Shown here in pieces: positions 55,059 to 63,926 of a stretch of DNA of 64,000 nucleotides. The position numbers and the translations under genes are program-made. This stretch comes from Marinobacter sp. ATCH36 (lineage in GTDB: Bacteria > Pseudomonadota > Gammaproteobacteria > Pseudomonadales > Oleiphilaceae). Position 1 is the stretch's first letter. Every line of letters starts with the position of its first letter. Location of the stretch: NCBI RefSeq assembly GCF_023555055.1, contig NZ_JAMJPL010000002.1, positions 124,001 through 188,000 of the forward strand. Reading direction: 5' to 3'. The notes below the pieces were generated by a model. It was not told where the DNA came from and made no database searches. It saw only the letters and a program-made list of their open reading frames with translations.

Positions 55059-58000
55059 TACACATCCTCCACTGAGAACATGCGCTCCAGAAATTCCGGC
55101 TCGATCTGGCGCAACTTCAACACACGAGTCGCGCCGCCCTCCTCAGCAGTCTGGGTCAACACCGTGGGAATGTTGTGATCACCGTTGATATACACCACAT
55201 CGAATTCATTGTCGGCCGGGTTGATGGCCAACTTTTCACATAGGCGAGTGACACCTTCATAATCCAGCACATCGCAATCGCGCCAAAGCACCAAGCAGCT
55301 CTCACCGCTGGGCAAGGTGCCGGTGACGTTAATAAAACCTCGCTCCGGCTGAGCATCCATGTGTTTTACACGCAAGCCAATCAGATAGATGAATGTTTCG
55401 ACCAAATCAACCTTGGTTCGCTTAAAGGCACCCGCTGAATCAACCGAGATGTTCATGCTGTAGTCAAAGGGCTTTTTGAAATCCTCTACAGAAAGCAGCG
55501 ATCCCCGACTTTCTACATCCAGCATATAGTGCAGCAAGTAATCATCTTTGGCTGTTTGATCAAGCAGACCCAGGGTTTGGTTCTGTTTAGCATCACGACG
55601 CAGCTGTAAATTGTTCAAGGTGTCTTCGTAGCTTTCCAGCTTGAGGACTTTAAAACAGTGGGAGATGCCAGCCTCAGGAGCCAAGGGTTTTCCGCCTTTC
55701 CAATCTGACGAATAGGCCATTTTTTGCATTCGAGGCTTCACTATGTCATCAAAATAATGTCCCTGTTCAATCAGTATGTAACGATGAACTGACTTTGTTT
55801 GGCGTGCTATGCAAATGACGGCCTCGCCTGTCGTTCCTGACCCGGCAAAAAAATCGAGTGTGATACTCTCCGGCTCAACCGCTCCACAGGCTCGAATTGC
55901 GTCCTCTACCAACTTCTCCGCTTTAGGAAAATCAAAAGGCTTTTCTCCAAAAAGTTCTTTGAGTTCGGCAGCACCATAATTGGCTGAAGCATATTCACCT
56001 TTGTCCCACCACGAAGTTGGGGCCGCTTCCCCATCCATTCTCGTCTTAAAGTCAATGGTGATATCGCCGCTTGCGCTGCGTCGTACACGATACTCGTCAT
56101 ACTCTGTCGCAACTCGCTTATACCCTCGCTGCCACCTTTTCTCGATAGTTTTACCATCTTCAGTTTTTATTGGATAAACCAGAGTCTCTGAATCCCTCAA
56201 TGTCTCCAATAAAGTGTATTCCTGCTTAGCTTCGTCCCACTCCATCTTGGGTATGCGGATTTCATTTTCAGCACTGACCGCTATTGGATAAAACGATTTT
56301 GGTCGGTCTTCTCTTCGGTCGCCAGTCCCAGCTCGAATGAAGTTCATCCATGAGTATCTTCCCTGCTCATCTTCCAATGGATACCTAGCCGCCTTACTTG
56401 TGCTGAACCCGATTGAGTAAGGTAACGAATTTTCGCTTTTCCCATAGAAAAAAGCATATTCGTGAACCGGTGAAAATTTACCTCTCGTCTTACGACTCTG
56501 AGGATTGGACTTTACTACCGCTATCCCGATCTGCTTTGCAAAAGATTCGTCTAGAACCTGAATGAGCGGTGAAGCCTCTTGATCGTCTATCGCTACACTG
56601 ATCAAAGCCTCCGGTTTCATCAGATTTTTTGCTGCATCAATTCTATTACTGATAAGAGAAAGCCAAGATGAATCTTTATAGCCGTTCTTATAAATAATCG
56701 CGGACGCATCTGTGTTATATGGCGGGTCAATATAAATACAGTTTATCTGTTCCCTATACTTTTCCTGCAGCACCGATATACCTTGGAAATTATCCCCATG
56801 AATCAGCAAGCCCTCTGTAGCCTGATCCAGGTCATCAATACTGAGCAACAGTTTTTGCGCAAATACCTCATCAAAAAGGGAGGTATCCACCATCCGATAT
56901 AGCCCAGCCCCCAAATTTTCAACTGTGCCAGGAATCGCACCGTCCCATATTCCTAGTCTCTGCCACTGCTCCCATTGGCGTTCATTGGCGGCAATTTGTG
57001 GATATAACTCTTGAGGCACCCGGTCCAGGGTGATGCAATAATGACTCGAAACCACAAATTTCTTCTTCATCCACAGTTTCTTCTGGAAGTCTTCCAATTG
57101 CGCTAGAAAGTCGGTCAGCTCTAGCGCAATCGCACGCAGGCACTGGATCATACGAAGGTTTTTTTCGATGTCAGCAAAGGACCCCGCGTTTTGCACATCA
57201 TCCAGGTGCATAACTTCGTTCTTGATGTAAAAATCCAGCTCCCGACGCAGAAACCGACCTAGGTCCTTGTGGATAAAGTAATCAGCGGTGTTCTTAGTCG
57301 TATAGTCGGTCAGATACTTTTCCAACAGCGTTCGCTGGGGATTCTTTTCAGTAGAAGCTCGGTTGGCAAGATCCAGCCAGCGAGCTTTAACGACCTCATC
57401 GTCTAACACAAAATCCGCAGCTTGTTTAACCAATGATTCCTGTTTGGTGCCTTTGGGCCGAGGCACGTACTCGAAGCGAATCACCAGTTCTTGGCTGTCA
57501 TCGTTACCGATTTCCTCAACTGGAATCAGATCATCTTCATACTCATCGCCCTGATCGTCAGTCCGAATAACCGTCTTTGGCTGAACCAGGGCGAAGCGGC
57601 GCTCCTTGTCATTGTCCTTGCGATTGTCCTTGGCGGTATCGGCCGAGACTAGGCGAAAGTGCACCGTGCGGCCATCTTCTAATTTAAAGCTGTAGTTGGA
57701 GAAGTTTTCGCCGCTTTTAGTGTAGTACTGATCTTTGTTGGCCCAGTGCAGCATGACTTCTTCCCCAGAATAGGGAATAGCGTAGGTATCGCCCTTGTAC
57801 CGACGCTGGCTAATGAAGTCGCCGTTATCGTAATAGCGCGAGAAAAAAGCCAGTAGATGGGAGAAAACGGCGTTCTCGTGCTCAGACGCACCGGCACTGT
57901 ACTCGGCCAACTTCTTGCGCAGATCCTTTACCTTCGGCACGTTGGCAGGGTCAATCCCATCGGCGGTGTACTGCTCTTCTTTTTCTTTCAGCTCACGCAC

Positions 58001-58207
58001 AACCTGCTCACGCTGAGCTTCGTTACCACTGCTAAGAGCTGTTTGAACTTTTTCAGGCAGGCGCTGCTCCAGGTACTCATTAATTTCATCAGCACGGGCA
58101 TTGAGAATTCGATAGATACCGAAATCTAGCTCCGGGCGGTCAATCTGGAAGATCTCGCGCAGCTTCGCTACGAGCTCCTGGAATTTAGCGTTTTTCATTG
58201 CGCTCAT
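55058..58207 (-). CDS. Mod-type N6-adenine DNA methyltransferase with long N-terminal region
   Basis: The 1049-residue protein is a beta-class amino-methyltransferase. The catalytic motif IV DPPYNT (residues 494-499) comes before the AdoMet motif I DFFAGSGTTG (785-794), the order seen in type III Mod subunits. The target-recognition region would lie between them. About 460 residues precede the catalytic domain (charged, with KKLAEYSAGASEH), and 250 follow it, making it much larger than typical Mod (about 650). AAGG eight bases before the ATG supports the start. No separate specificity gene is present. It lies 46 bases after the SNF2-helicase gene. Confidence 0.85.
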   Translation of the reverse strand: MSAMKNAKFQELVAKLREIFQIDRPELDFGIYRILNARADEINEYLEQRLPEKVQTALSSGNEAQREQVVRELKEKEEQYTADGIDPANVPKVKDLRKKLAEYSAGASEHENAVFSHLLAFFSRYYDNGDFISQRRYKGDTYAIPYSGEEVMLHWANKDQYYTKSGENFSNYSFKLEDGRTVHFRLVSADTAKDNRKDNDKERRFALVQPKTVIRTDDQGDEYEDDLIPVEEIGNDDSQELVIRFEYVPRPKGTKQESLVKQAADFVLDDEVVKARWLDLANRASTEKNPQRTLLEKYLTDYTTKNTADYFIHKDLGRFLRRELDFYIKNEVMHLDDVQNAGSFADIEKNLRMIQCLRAIALELTDFLAQLEDFQKKLWMKKKFVVSSHYCITLDRVPQELYPQIAANERQWEQWQRLGIWDGAIPGTVENLGAGLYRMVDTSLFDEVFAQKLLLSIDDLDQATEGLLIHGDNFQGISVLQEKYREQINCIYIDPPYNTDASAIIYKNGYKDSSWLSLISNRIDAAKNLMKPEALISVAIDDQEASPLIQVLDESFAKQIGIAVVKSNPQSRKTRGKFSPVHEYAFFYGKSENSLPYSIGFSTSKAARYPLEDEQGRYSWMNFIRAGTGDRREDRPKSFYPIAVSAENEIRIPKMEWDEAKQEYTLLETLRDSETLVYPIKTEDGKTIEKRWQRGYKRVATEYDEYRVRRSASGDITIDFKTRMDGEAAPTSWWDKGEYASANYGAAELKELFGEKPFDFPKAEKLVEDAIRACGAVEPESITLDFFAGSGTTGEAVICIARQTKSVHRYILIEQGHYFDDIVKPRMQKMAYSSDWKGGKPLAPEAGISHCFKVLKLESYEDTLNNLQLRRDAKQNQTLGLLDQTAKDDYLLHYMLDVESRGSLLSVEDFKKPFDYSMNISVDSAGAFKRTKVDLVETFIYLIGLRVKHMDAQPERGFINVTGTLPSGESCLVLWRDCDVLDYEGVTRLCEKLAINPADNEFDVVYINGDHNIPTVLTQTAEEGGATRVLKLRQIEPEFLERMFSVEDV

Positions 58208-58253
58208 GATTCAAACCTTAAAGGTAATTTCCCTGGATAATTTGCCGGGGGTG

Positions 58254-61184
58254 TTACACCACATGCCAGCGCAGGGTGAATAGGGTGTTGGTTTCGGTCT
58301 TTTCCTGCAAACGTTGCTGCAGAGATTCAATAAGTTGATCGCGCTGGTCGATGATTTCATCCTCCACGGCAAAGATCTCCTGCCGTTGGCGGCGCTGCTG
58401 CTTTTCCAGTGCTGAAATCTCCTGCTGGATACCAGACTGTTCTTGAAGGGTTGCAGCCTTACGGGCATCGCGTTTGAGCTGCGTGATTCGTGCCTTTGTA
58501 TTCCTCAGCGCTTCCTCTGCGGCCATCAGCTTGTCTTCCGCCCACTTTTCCAGCTTGTCGCGTTCATCGTTGAACAGGCGCTGATTGATTTCGAGGATAT
58601 CTGCGATAGCCGCAGCAATGTGGCGATCACTGTTAGCGTTTAATTCAGCAGGGGGCTGATCGGTCAGTCTTTCCGGTTGGCCCTGGGCCTCAACGGCCAT
58701 GAGCTTTTTACAGGCCTCCTGGTCAAGAATGCGACCATCATCGGTCAGGCCAGAGAATAACAGTTCGTCAGTGGTTTCAAACGCAGTTACCTCAAGTCTG
58801 TCCAGGCGAAGCCAGCCAGCCTTTCCAACCAGGCTTTCGATTAGGCTGATCTTGCTGCCATGGGCGCTGTAATTGAAAACGAGTTGTGCCGCAGGTGTCG
58901 GAGACGCCAAGCTGGTTTCCAGCGTCCATTCGCCTAACGGGTGACTGAGACGGTAAGCATAAGCAAGCATGTCTGGCTGAGCCGCGCCACGAATCAGTTG
59001 GTAGCGACCAGGAGCGACCGGTGGGCTGATCCCGGTTGGAGACTGCTTGAGCGCAAAGGCATAGCTGGCATGATCAAAGCGTGCTTGCTTTTCCAATGCA
59101 AAACGCGTCGCACCCCAGAACCATCGACCCAATTTATCGAGGCGCGCTTCTGCTTCATCCAGGCGTAACTTGAGGCGGTCGTGAACATCTTCATCGAAGT
59201 TTTCCAGCAGCTGGCTCTGAGTATCTTGAATCCGATCGTTGATCGCTTCTTCCAACTCGGCCTGCAACGTATTGAAGGCTTGCTCGATATCATCCGGATG
59301 TCGACAGGTCTCATAAATAGTGAGAATTCGCTTTTCAAAGTCGATACCGCTTTCGATGCGCCCCAGCACTTCGTCTGATGCACCAAAAACGCCGGAGAAC
59401 AGGTTGAACTTCTCAGACAACAGTTCCAGTACGCGCTGATCTGCCTGATTGCGGGTATTGAGAAAATTTATGACGACAACATCATAGCGCTGACCGTAAC
59501 GATGGCAGCGGCCAATACGCTGTTCTACCCGCTGAGGGTTCCAAGGCAGGTCATAATTAATGACCAGCGCGCAAAACTGCAGGTTGACCCCTTCGGCAGC
59601 GGCTTCCGTGGCGATCATGATATCGGCGCCGGTCCCATCATCCTTACGGAAATGGTCAATCAGCGCAGTACGTCGATCCACCTGAGGCGAGCCAGTGACT
59701 CGGTCCGTGCCCTGATGTTCAGCCAGCCACCGCTGATAGATCAGCGTGGTGTCTGGATGATTATTCGTTCCACTGAAAAGCGCCAGTGTACCGCCATAGC
59801 CGTTCATCGCTAGAAATTGATAGAGATACTCTTGAGTACGCTTGGATTCAGTGAAAATTATGGCTTTGCGAGGAGCGCCCAGCTCGGCCATGTTGCTGAA
59901 ACCGTGCTTGAGTGCTGTGAGCAGTGATTGAGCTTTGGTATCACCACTCAGCCCCTGGGCTAGAGCGATGATTTCGTTTAACTCAACGAGCTCTTGCCGT
60001 ATCGCCTGTTTTTTTTGCTCTGGCCCTCGGGTTACCAGATCACTGACAGCAATCTCACCTGCATCTGCGTTTTCAGCCTCGCGGTTCTCTTCCTGGTCTT
60101 CCTCAAGGTAGTCGGTTTCAAGGTCATCGTCTTCGACCCACTGTTCAATCAAATTAATCTTGTCGGCGTCGGCTTCGTCAATCAGCATCTGTTCCAGCCT
60201 TGCACAGATAGTTGCGAGCGTTGCCAGGATTGCAGGCGTGCTGGAGGCGAGCAGCTTTCGAAGAATCAGCCCGGTTAAGTGACGCTGGCGTTTAGGCAGG
60301 GCATACGACTCCTCCCGCACCAGAAAAGCTGAAATGCGTTCATAAACAGCCTGCTCTTCATCCGTAGGATTAAATGGCTGGGTAAGCGCCTTGCGTTCGG
60401 TGTACTGAATGTACTCCAACACATCTTTACGAAGCGTTCGTTGAGTAAAGCCAGCTAACCGACCGCGTAAATCCTCAAGCCCACTCGGACTATTCACGTA
60501 CTGTTTACGGAAAGCCTTTTCATCCCCGAACAGATGTTCGTCAATCAAGGTTGATAGGCCATACAGTTCCATGAGGGAGTTTTGCAGCGGCGTCGCCGTG
60601 AGCAGGAGTTTTTTGCGACCTTCTAATGCCCGGCGCAATGCTTGCCCGGTCCGATTGCTGGGACGATGAGCATTGCGCAGCTTGTGTGCCTCATCAATAA
60701 CCACCACATCCCAGGGCACAGCCCGCAGTTCTGCTTCCAGCCGGGCCGCAAACTGATAGGACATAATAATGACGGTTTTGCCTGCCAACCGCTGAAGGGT
60801 ATCCAGCGCACTTCCAGCAGACTGCTTGCGGAGCGCCACAGCATCCAGGACGGTGGTTGGAACAGCAAACTTTTCCAGCAACTCTTGCGCCCATTGCTTG
60901 CGCAGACTGGCTGGTGCAATTATTAGAAGTTTTCGGCGCCGCTCTGCCCACAGCTGGCACACGACCAAGGCCGCTTCAATGGTTTTCCCCAGACCCACTT
61001 CATCAGCAAGCAGAACACCCTGCTGAAGCGGGTTGCGCATCGCAAAAAGCGCCGCCTCAATCTGATGCGGGTTAAGGTCAACACTTGCGTCAAAAAGTGA
61101 CTGCGAAAGCCGATCCACGCCTTCAACGGCATGCCTTCGCGTCAGTTCATGCGCGTAGTATTTTGCATGGTAGGCGGTGATCAA
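58254..61184 (-). CDS. SNF2/RapA-like DEAH helicase, first gene of the restriction-type operon
   Basis: The 976-residue Swi2/Snf2 helicase has motif I LLADEVGLGKTIEA (61-68), motif II VVIDEAHKLR (DEAH 164-167), motif III LTATPLQNS, motif V INYDLPWNPQRVEQR and motif VI QRIGRCHRYGQ. The C-terminal 250 residues are a charged coiled coil (KARITQLKRDARKAATLQE). The start is TTG with AAGGAG seven bases before it. It could be a DISARM DrmD-like translocase, but no DrmA, DrmB or DrmC gene is seen. A role moving along duplex DNA ahead of the Mod/Res partners is inference. Confidence 0.85.
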   Translation of the reverse strand: MITAYHAKYYAHELTRRHAVEGVDRLSQSLFDASVDLNPHQIEAALFAMRNPLQQGVLLADEVGLGKTIEAALVVCQLWAERRRKLLIIAPASLRKQWAQELLEKFAVPTTVLDAVALRKQSAGSALDTLQRLAGKTVIIMSYQFAARLEAELRAVPWDVVVIDEAHKLRNAHRPSNRTGQALRRALEGRKKLLLTATPLQNSLMELYGLSTLIDEHLFGDEKAFRKQYVNSPSGLEDLRGRLAGFTQRTLRKDVLEYIQYTERKALTQPFNPTDEEQAVYERISAFLVREESYALPKRQRHLTGLILRKLLASSTPAILATLATICARLEQMLIDEADADKINLIEQWVEDDDLETDYLEEDQEENREAENADAGEIAVSDLVTRGPEQKKQAIRQELVELNEIIALAQGLSGDTKAQSLLTALKHGFSNMAELGAPRKAIIFTESKRTQEYLYQFLAMNGYGGTLALFSGTNNHPDTTLIYQRWLAEHQGTDRVTGSPQVDRRTALIDHFRKDDGTGADIMIATEAAAEGVNLQFCALVINYDLPWNPQRVEQRIGRCHRYGQRYDVVVINFLNTRNQADQRVLELLSEKFNLFSGVFGASDEVLGRIESGIDFEKRILTIYETCRHPDDIEQAFNTLQAELEEAINDRIQDTQSQLLENFDEDVHDRLKLRLDEAEARLDKLGRWFWGATRFALEKQARFDHASYAFALKQSPTGISPPVAPGRYQLIRGAAQPDMLAYAYRLSHPLGEWTLETSLASPTPAAQLVFNYSAHGSKISLIESLVGKAGWLRLDRLEVTAFETTDELLFSGLTDDGRILDQEACKKLMAVEAQGQPERLTDQPPAELNANSDRHIAAAIADILEINQRLFNDERDKLEKWAEDKLMAAEEALRNTKARITQLKRDARKAATLQEQSGIQQEISALEKQQRRQRQEIFAVEDEIIDQRDQLIESLQQRLQEKTETNTLFTLRWHVV

Positions 61185-61780
61185 AAACGAGCTCCTTGAA
61201 ACTGCATCGGTCTGGAGTATTTAAATGCGAACGGAGTTAACGAACCCTATCGTCGCTCAGACTGCCCCGCCGCTGACTTCAAAGCCCGCAACAGACTATA
61301 GACCAAACAACTTCGGCACGAGAGACATGCATAAACGCCTATAGCGTTCCATAGATCATTCTTTACACGCTGCCGTGATCTTCTGAGGGTAACTACCAAC
61401 AGGAGACCAAGCATATCGAAAAATCAGCGATCTAGCAGGAAAGAAGCTGAAGATCCGTTTAACACACCAGTTTAAATGCCCCTTTGCAGTTTCCGAAGCC
61501 CATCCCCCTACATCGGCGCCCTATCGACTGCGCAGAATCTGAGATTGAGGTGTGGATTGGGCACTGCATTTAATGGCAAGCCCCCGTTAACTCCGGCAGG
61601 CACGTCAATCTTCCTTCTTTATATCTATTATTAGTCAACTACTCGACATCATAAAACACCTATATATCAGCATGATACCAGGCCTAATCAATGGCCTTCC
61701 TCGGTAAATTAGGCACAAATCAACCCTGCACATCAATCTCAACCAGATAAATCGACATCACCGCATTGGGAGATAAACTG
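61185..61780. other. Intergenic region between divergent SNF2 and rep genes
   Basis: No gene was found in these 596 bases. It should hold the promoter for the ten-gene minus-strand run and that of the rep gene. Near the right end are nested inverted repeats: AGGCC/GGCCT at about 61679-61697 and CCTAAT/ATTAGG arms spanning to about 61711. The AT-rich stretch 61611-61670 could be a promoter or a rolling-circle double-strand origin; I cannot tell which. Confidence 0.4.
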
Positions 61781-62674
61781 ATGACCATTACCAATAATCA
61801 AGACCCCGTCCTTGAACAACTAACCATCTTAAAGCGCCAAGCAGAATGGACTGGCCAAATCTTGCTCAGTAACCCGCTTACTGCGGGTGCAGGCATGAAA
61901 ATCTTAGAATGTGCTGAACAAGTATCCCTGTCTTACAACTCTCCCTTTTCTCCAAAGCCTGTTACGTTCTACTGCAAACAACGACAGTGCCCAATCTGCC
62001 AATGGCGACGCTCCCAAAGAGCATGCGCGGAGATGCATCAACTTTTTGACCATAGGCCGGACCTTGCCGAGGGAAAATGGATTTTCCTGACACTCACAGC
62101 CAGAAACTGCGAGACCTGGGATCTTCGGGACACACTGAAAAAAATGAAAGATGCGTTCCAGCGCATGACGAGAAGGCACTTTTGGCAAGAGAACGTGCTC
62201 GGTGCAATTCGGTATACCGAGGTCAGCGTTGGTCAGTCAGATCCAAATACCGCACACCCTCACTTCCATTGTCTTTTGCTGGTCAGACCCTCAATGTTCG
62301 CTGGCAACAACTACATGTCAACAAAGCGGTGGGCCGCTGCATGGGGGTCCGCTTTGCAGCAACAATACACCCCAAGAGTTCAAGTCGAACGTCTACAGGG
62401 TACGCCACAAGAGATCAGAGCGCAGGTTGTTAACTGGGTAGGCTATTCAACCAAAGCTCGGCGTGATACACCAAGTGCTCCATGGCTCATCACAGTCACT
62501 CAACAACTCAAGGGTCGGCAACTCGTTCAGGTATCGGGAGAGCTTGGCACTATTGCGCCGCAGTTCAATACAGAGGATGTAGCGGACGTTGATTGCACTG
62601 CGATCGGGCAACAGGGATACCAAGGAGCCACTTTCCGTTGGGATTATCAGAGTAGATCGTATTACCCTGTCTGA
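61781..62674 (+). CDS. Rolling-circle replication initiator (HUH endonuclease, Rep_1-like)
   Basis: Numbered from ATG 61781 (297 residues, GGGAGA upstream), the protein has a Cys pair CPICQWRR (zinc-like), motif 1 WIFLTLTARN (about 101-108), motif 2 HPHFHCLLLV with the metal-binding HUH pair (159-163) and motif 3 VNWVGYSTKA with the nicking Tyr222 and Lys225. These are the three signatures of plasmid rolling-circle Rep proteins. The set looks intact. A single Rep with no other plasmid gene nearby suggests a remnant or an integrated replicon. A hairpin follows. Confidence 0.85.
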   Translation: MTITNNQDPVLEQLTILKRQAEWTGQILLSNPLTAGAGMKILECAEQVSLSYNSPFSPKPVTFYCKQRQCPICQWRRSQRACAEMHQLFDHRPDLAEGKWIFLTLTARNCETWDLRDTLKKMKDAFQRMTRRHFWQENVLGAIRYTEVSVGQSDPNTAHPHFHCLLLVRPSMFAGNNYMSTKRWAAAWGSALQQQYTPRVQVERLQGTPQEIRAQVVNWVGYSTKARRDTPSAPWLITVTQQLKGRQLVQVSGELGTIAPQFNTEDVADVDCTAIGQQGYQGATFRWDYQSRSYYPV

Positions 62675-62705
62675 CCGAATCGTTGTCCACCCTCCCTCAA
62701 AGCTA

Positions 62706-62747
62706 GACAGGCGCCGCGACTATGAGTGACTCGTGGTTGCCTGTCTT
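62706..62747 (+). terminator. Stem-loop after the rep gene
   Basis: AGACAGGC (62706-62713) pairs with GCCTGTCT (62740-62747) across a 26-base loop and is followed by TTTA. The long loop makes terminator function only moderately likely. Confidence 0.5.
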
Positions 62748-62773
62748 TACGAAGCGGATATCGGCCGTGCCAA

Positions 62774-63076
62774 TCAGAGCGCCTCAACGCCCTCGTTCTC
62801 ACACAATTCCTGATAAGTACTGTTAACCGCTTCCCGCTTATTTGCTGGCACTGGCTCTGGGTTCAGCGCAGTAACGTTATACCCTACGGTATTACCCTGG
62901 TTATCTGACTCCACTTGCCCGAATTTTTCAGCTTCGGCACGCTTGGTTGCCAGCTGCTCAGCCATTTCAATTGCCTCATCCTTGGCAAGCCCCTTCACCA
63001 CCATCAGTTCCGCTGCCTCTTTCAGGATTGCAGAGCGCTCAAGATCTGAATCGTCGATATTGTTACCTAAGCTCAT
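62774..63076 (-). CDS. Hypothetical protein, 100 residues
   Basis: The ATG at 63076 (MSLGNNIDDSD) has GGAG about eight bases upstream; the open frame extends to 63151 without support. The product is acidic and helical in the first 60 residues (LERSAILKEAAELMVVKGLA, then EAIEMAEQLATKRAEAEKFG). No family was recognised. It is convergent with rep and divergent from the AbiEi-like gene. Confidence 0.5.
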   Translation of the reverse strand: MSLGNNIDDSDLERSAILKEAAELMVVKGLAKDEAIEMAEQLATKRAEAEKFGQVESDNQGNTVGYNVTALNPEPVPANKREAVNSTYQELCENEGVEAL

Positions 63077-63302
63077 GTTTACTCCATCTCGGGCCATTGT
63101 TGATGTTCGTGACCACAGCCATGAGGTCACCTGCCCCAAGAGGTTACACAATGTGAAATAAAACCGGAACAGGATGCGTAAGCTCCAGACTTTCTTTGTT
63201 CACCGTAGTAAATTATACGGTCCTGACATTAGAATTCTTGCGCTCCGCGTCAGTAAAGGGCTAGGCTAAATCCACTATGTTATCGCTATGTCAGGTTAAA
63301 CC

Positions 63303-63926
63303 ATGTCTACGTCAGAAAAAATAACCCGTCGATTGCGGCACATGAGGCGGGGCGTCCCGTTTTCCATTAGTCAATTCCATGAGCTGGGCTCGAGTATGTC
63401 TGTGCAAAAAACACTAAGCAGACTTGCTCAAGAAGGCGTGGTCGAGCGCGTGGCCAAAGGTATGTATGTTCGCCCAAAGCCCTTGGCCAGCATGCCATCC
63501 ATCAAGATCACGGCAAGTGCCGAACAGATTGCCAGGAAATGGGCACAGCAGCATGGTTACACGCTGGTGAGGCAAGGGGTTGAGTCCGCTTATCGACTCG
63601 GCCTGCAAACCCAGGCCCCTGTCAAAACAGTGTTCTGGAGTAACGGTGCCAGCAGAACGTTTTCCATAGGCAATGAAGTCGTCGAAGTGCGGCATGTCGC
63701 GGAATCAAAGCTACGATGGAAATCACGCCCGGAAGGTGAGTTACTGCGAAGCTTAACCGTCACCCCAGCCAATTCCGTTAAGCTCAGCGGACTGAAAAAA
63801 GCCCTTTCCAGGCTGAAGCTTTCCGAATCAGAAAGCCGAACGGCTATCAGAAAGCTCAAGTCGACGCATCTGCCTGAAGGGTGGCTCGCCAAACTAGAGC
63901 AGTTCGAAAAGGAAATGATGGCTTGA
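63303..63926 (+). CDS. AbiEi-type antitoxin/regulator (DUF6088 family)
   Basis: The 207-residue protein has an N-terminal winged-helix domain (ITRRLRHMRRGVPFSISQFH, then LSRLAQEGVVERVAKGMYVR) and a C-terminal domain of the DUF6088/AbiEi-like type. These antitoxins repress their own operon and counter an AbiEii nucleotidyltransferase toxin. The last codons overlap the TTG start of the next gene. It should bind operator repeats near 63180-63300, where an ATTATACGG-like stretch lies. Confidence 0.75.
   Translation: MSTSEKITRRLRHMRRGVPFSISQFHELGSSMSVQKTLSRLAQEGVVERVAKGMYVRPKPLASMPSIKITASAEQIARKWAQQHGYTLVRQGVESAYRLGLQTQAPVKTVFWSNGASRTFSIGNEVVEVRHVAESKLRWKSRPEGELLRSLTVTPANSVKLSGLKKALSRLKLSESESRTAIRKLKSTHLPEGWLAKLEQFEKEMMA

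Noticed and set aside
50623..58207. Calling the block a type I restriction system
   Set aside because: No HsdS-type specificity gene or HsdM-type gene is present, and the methyltransferase motif order is IV then I, as in Mod.
50623..61184. Calling the SNF2/methyltransferase block DISARM or BREX
   Set aside because: No DrmA, DrmB (DUF1998), DrmC (phospholipase D) or PglZ/BrxC-like gene was found; the methylase is a Mod-type beta-class enzyme rather than the DISARM type.
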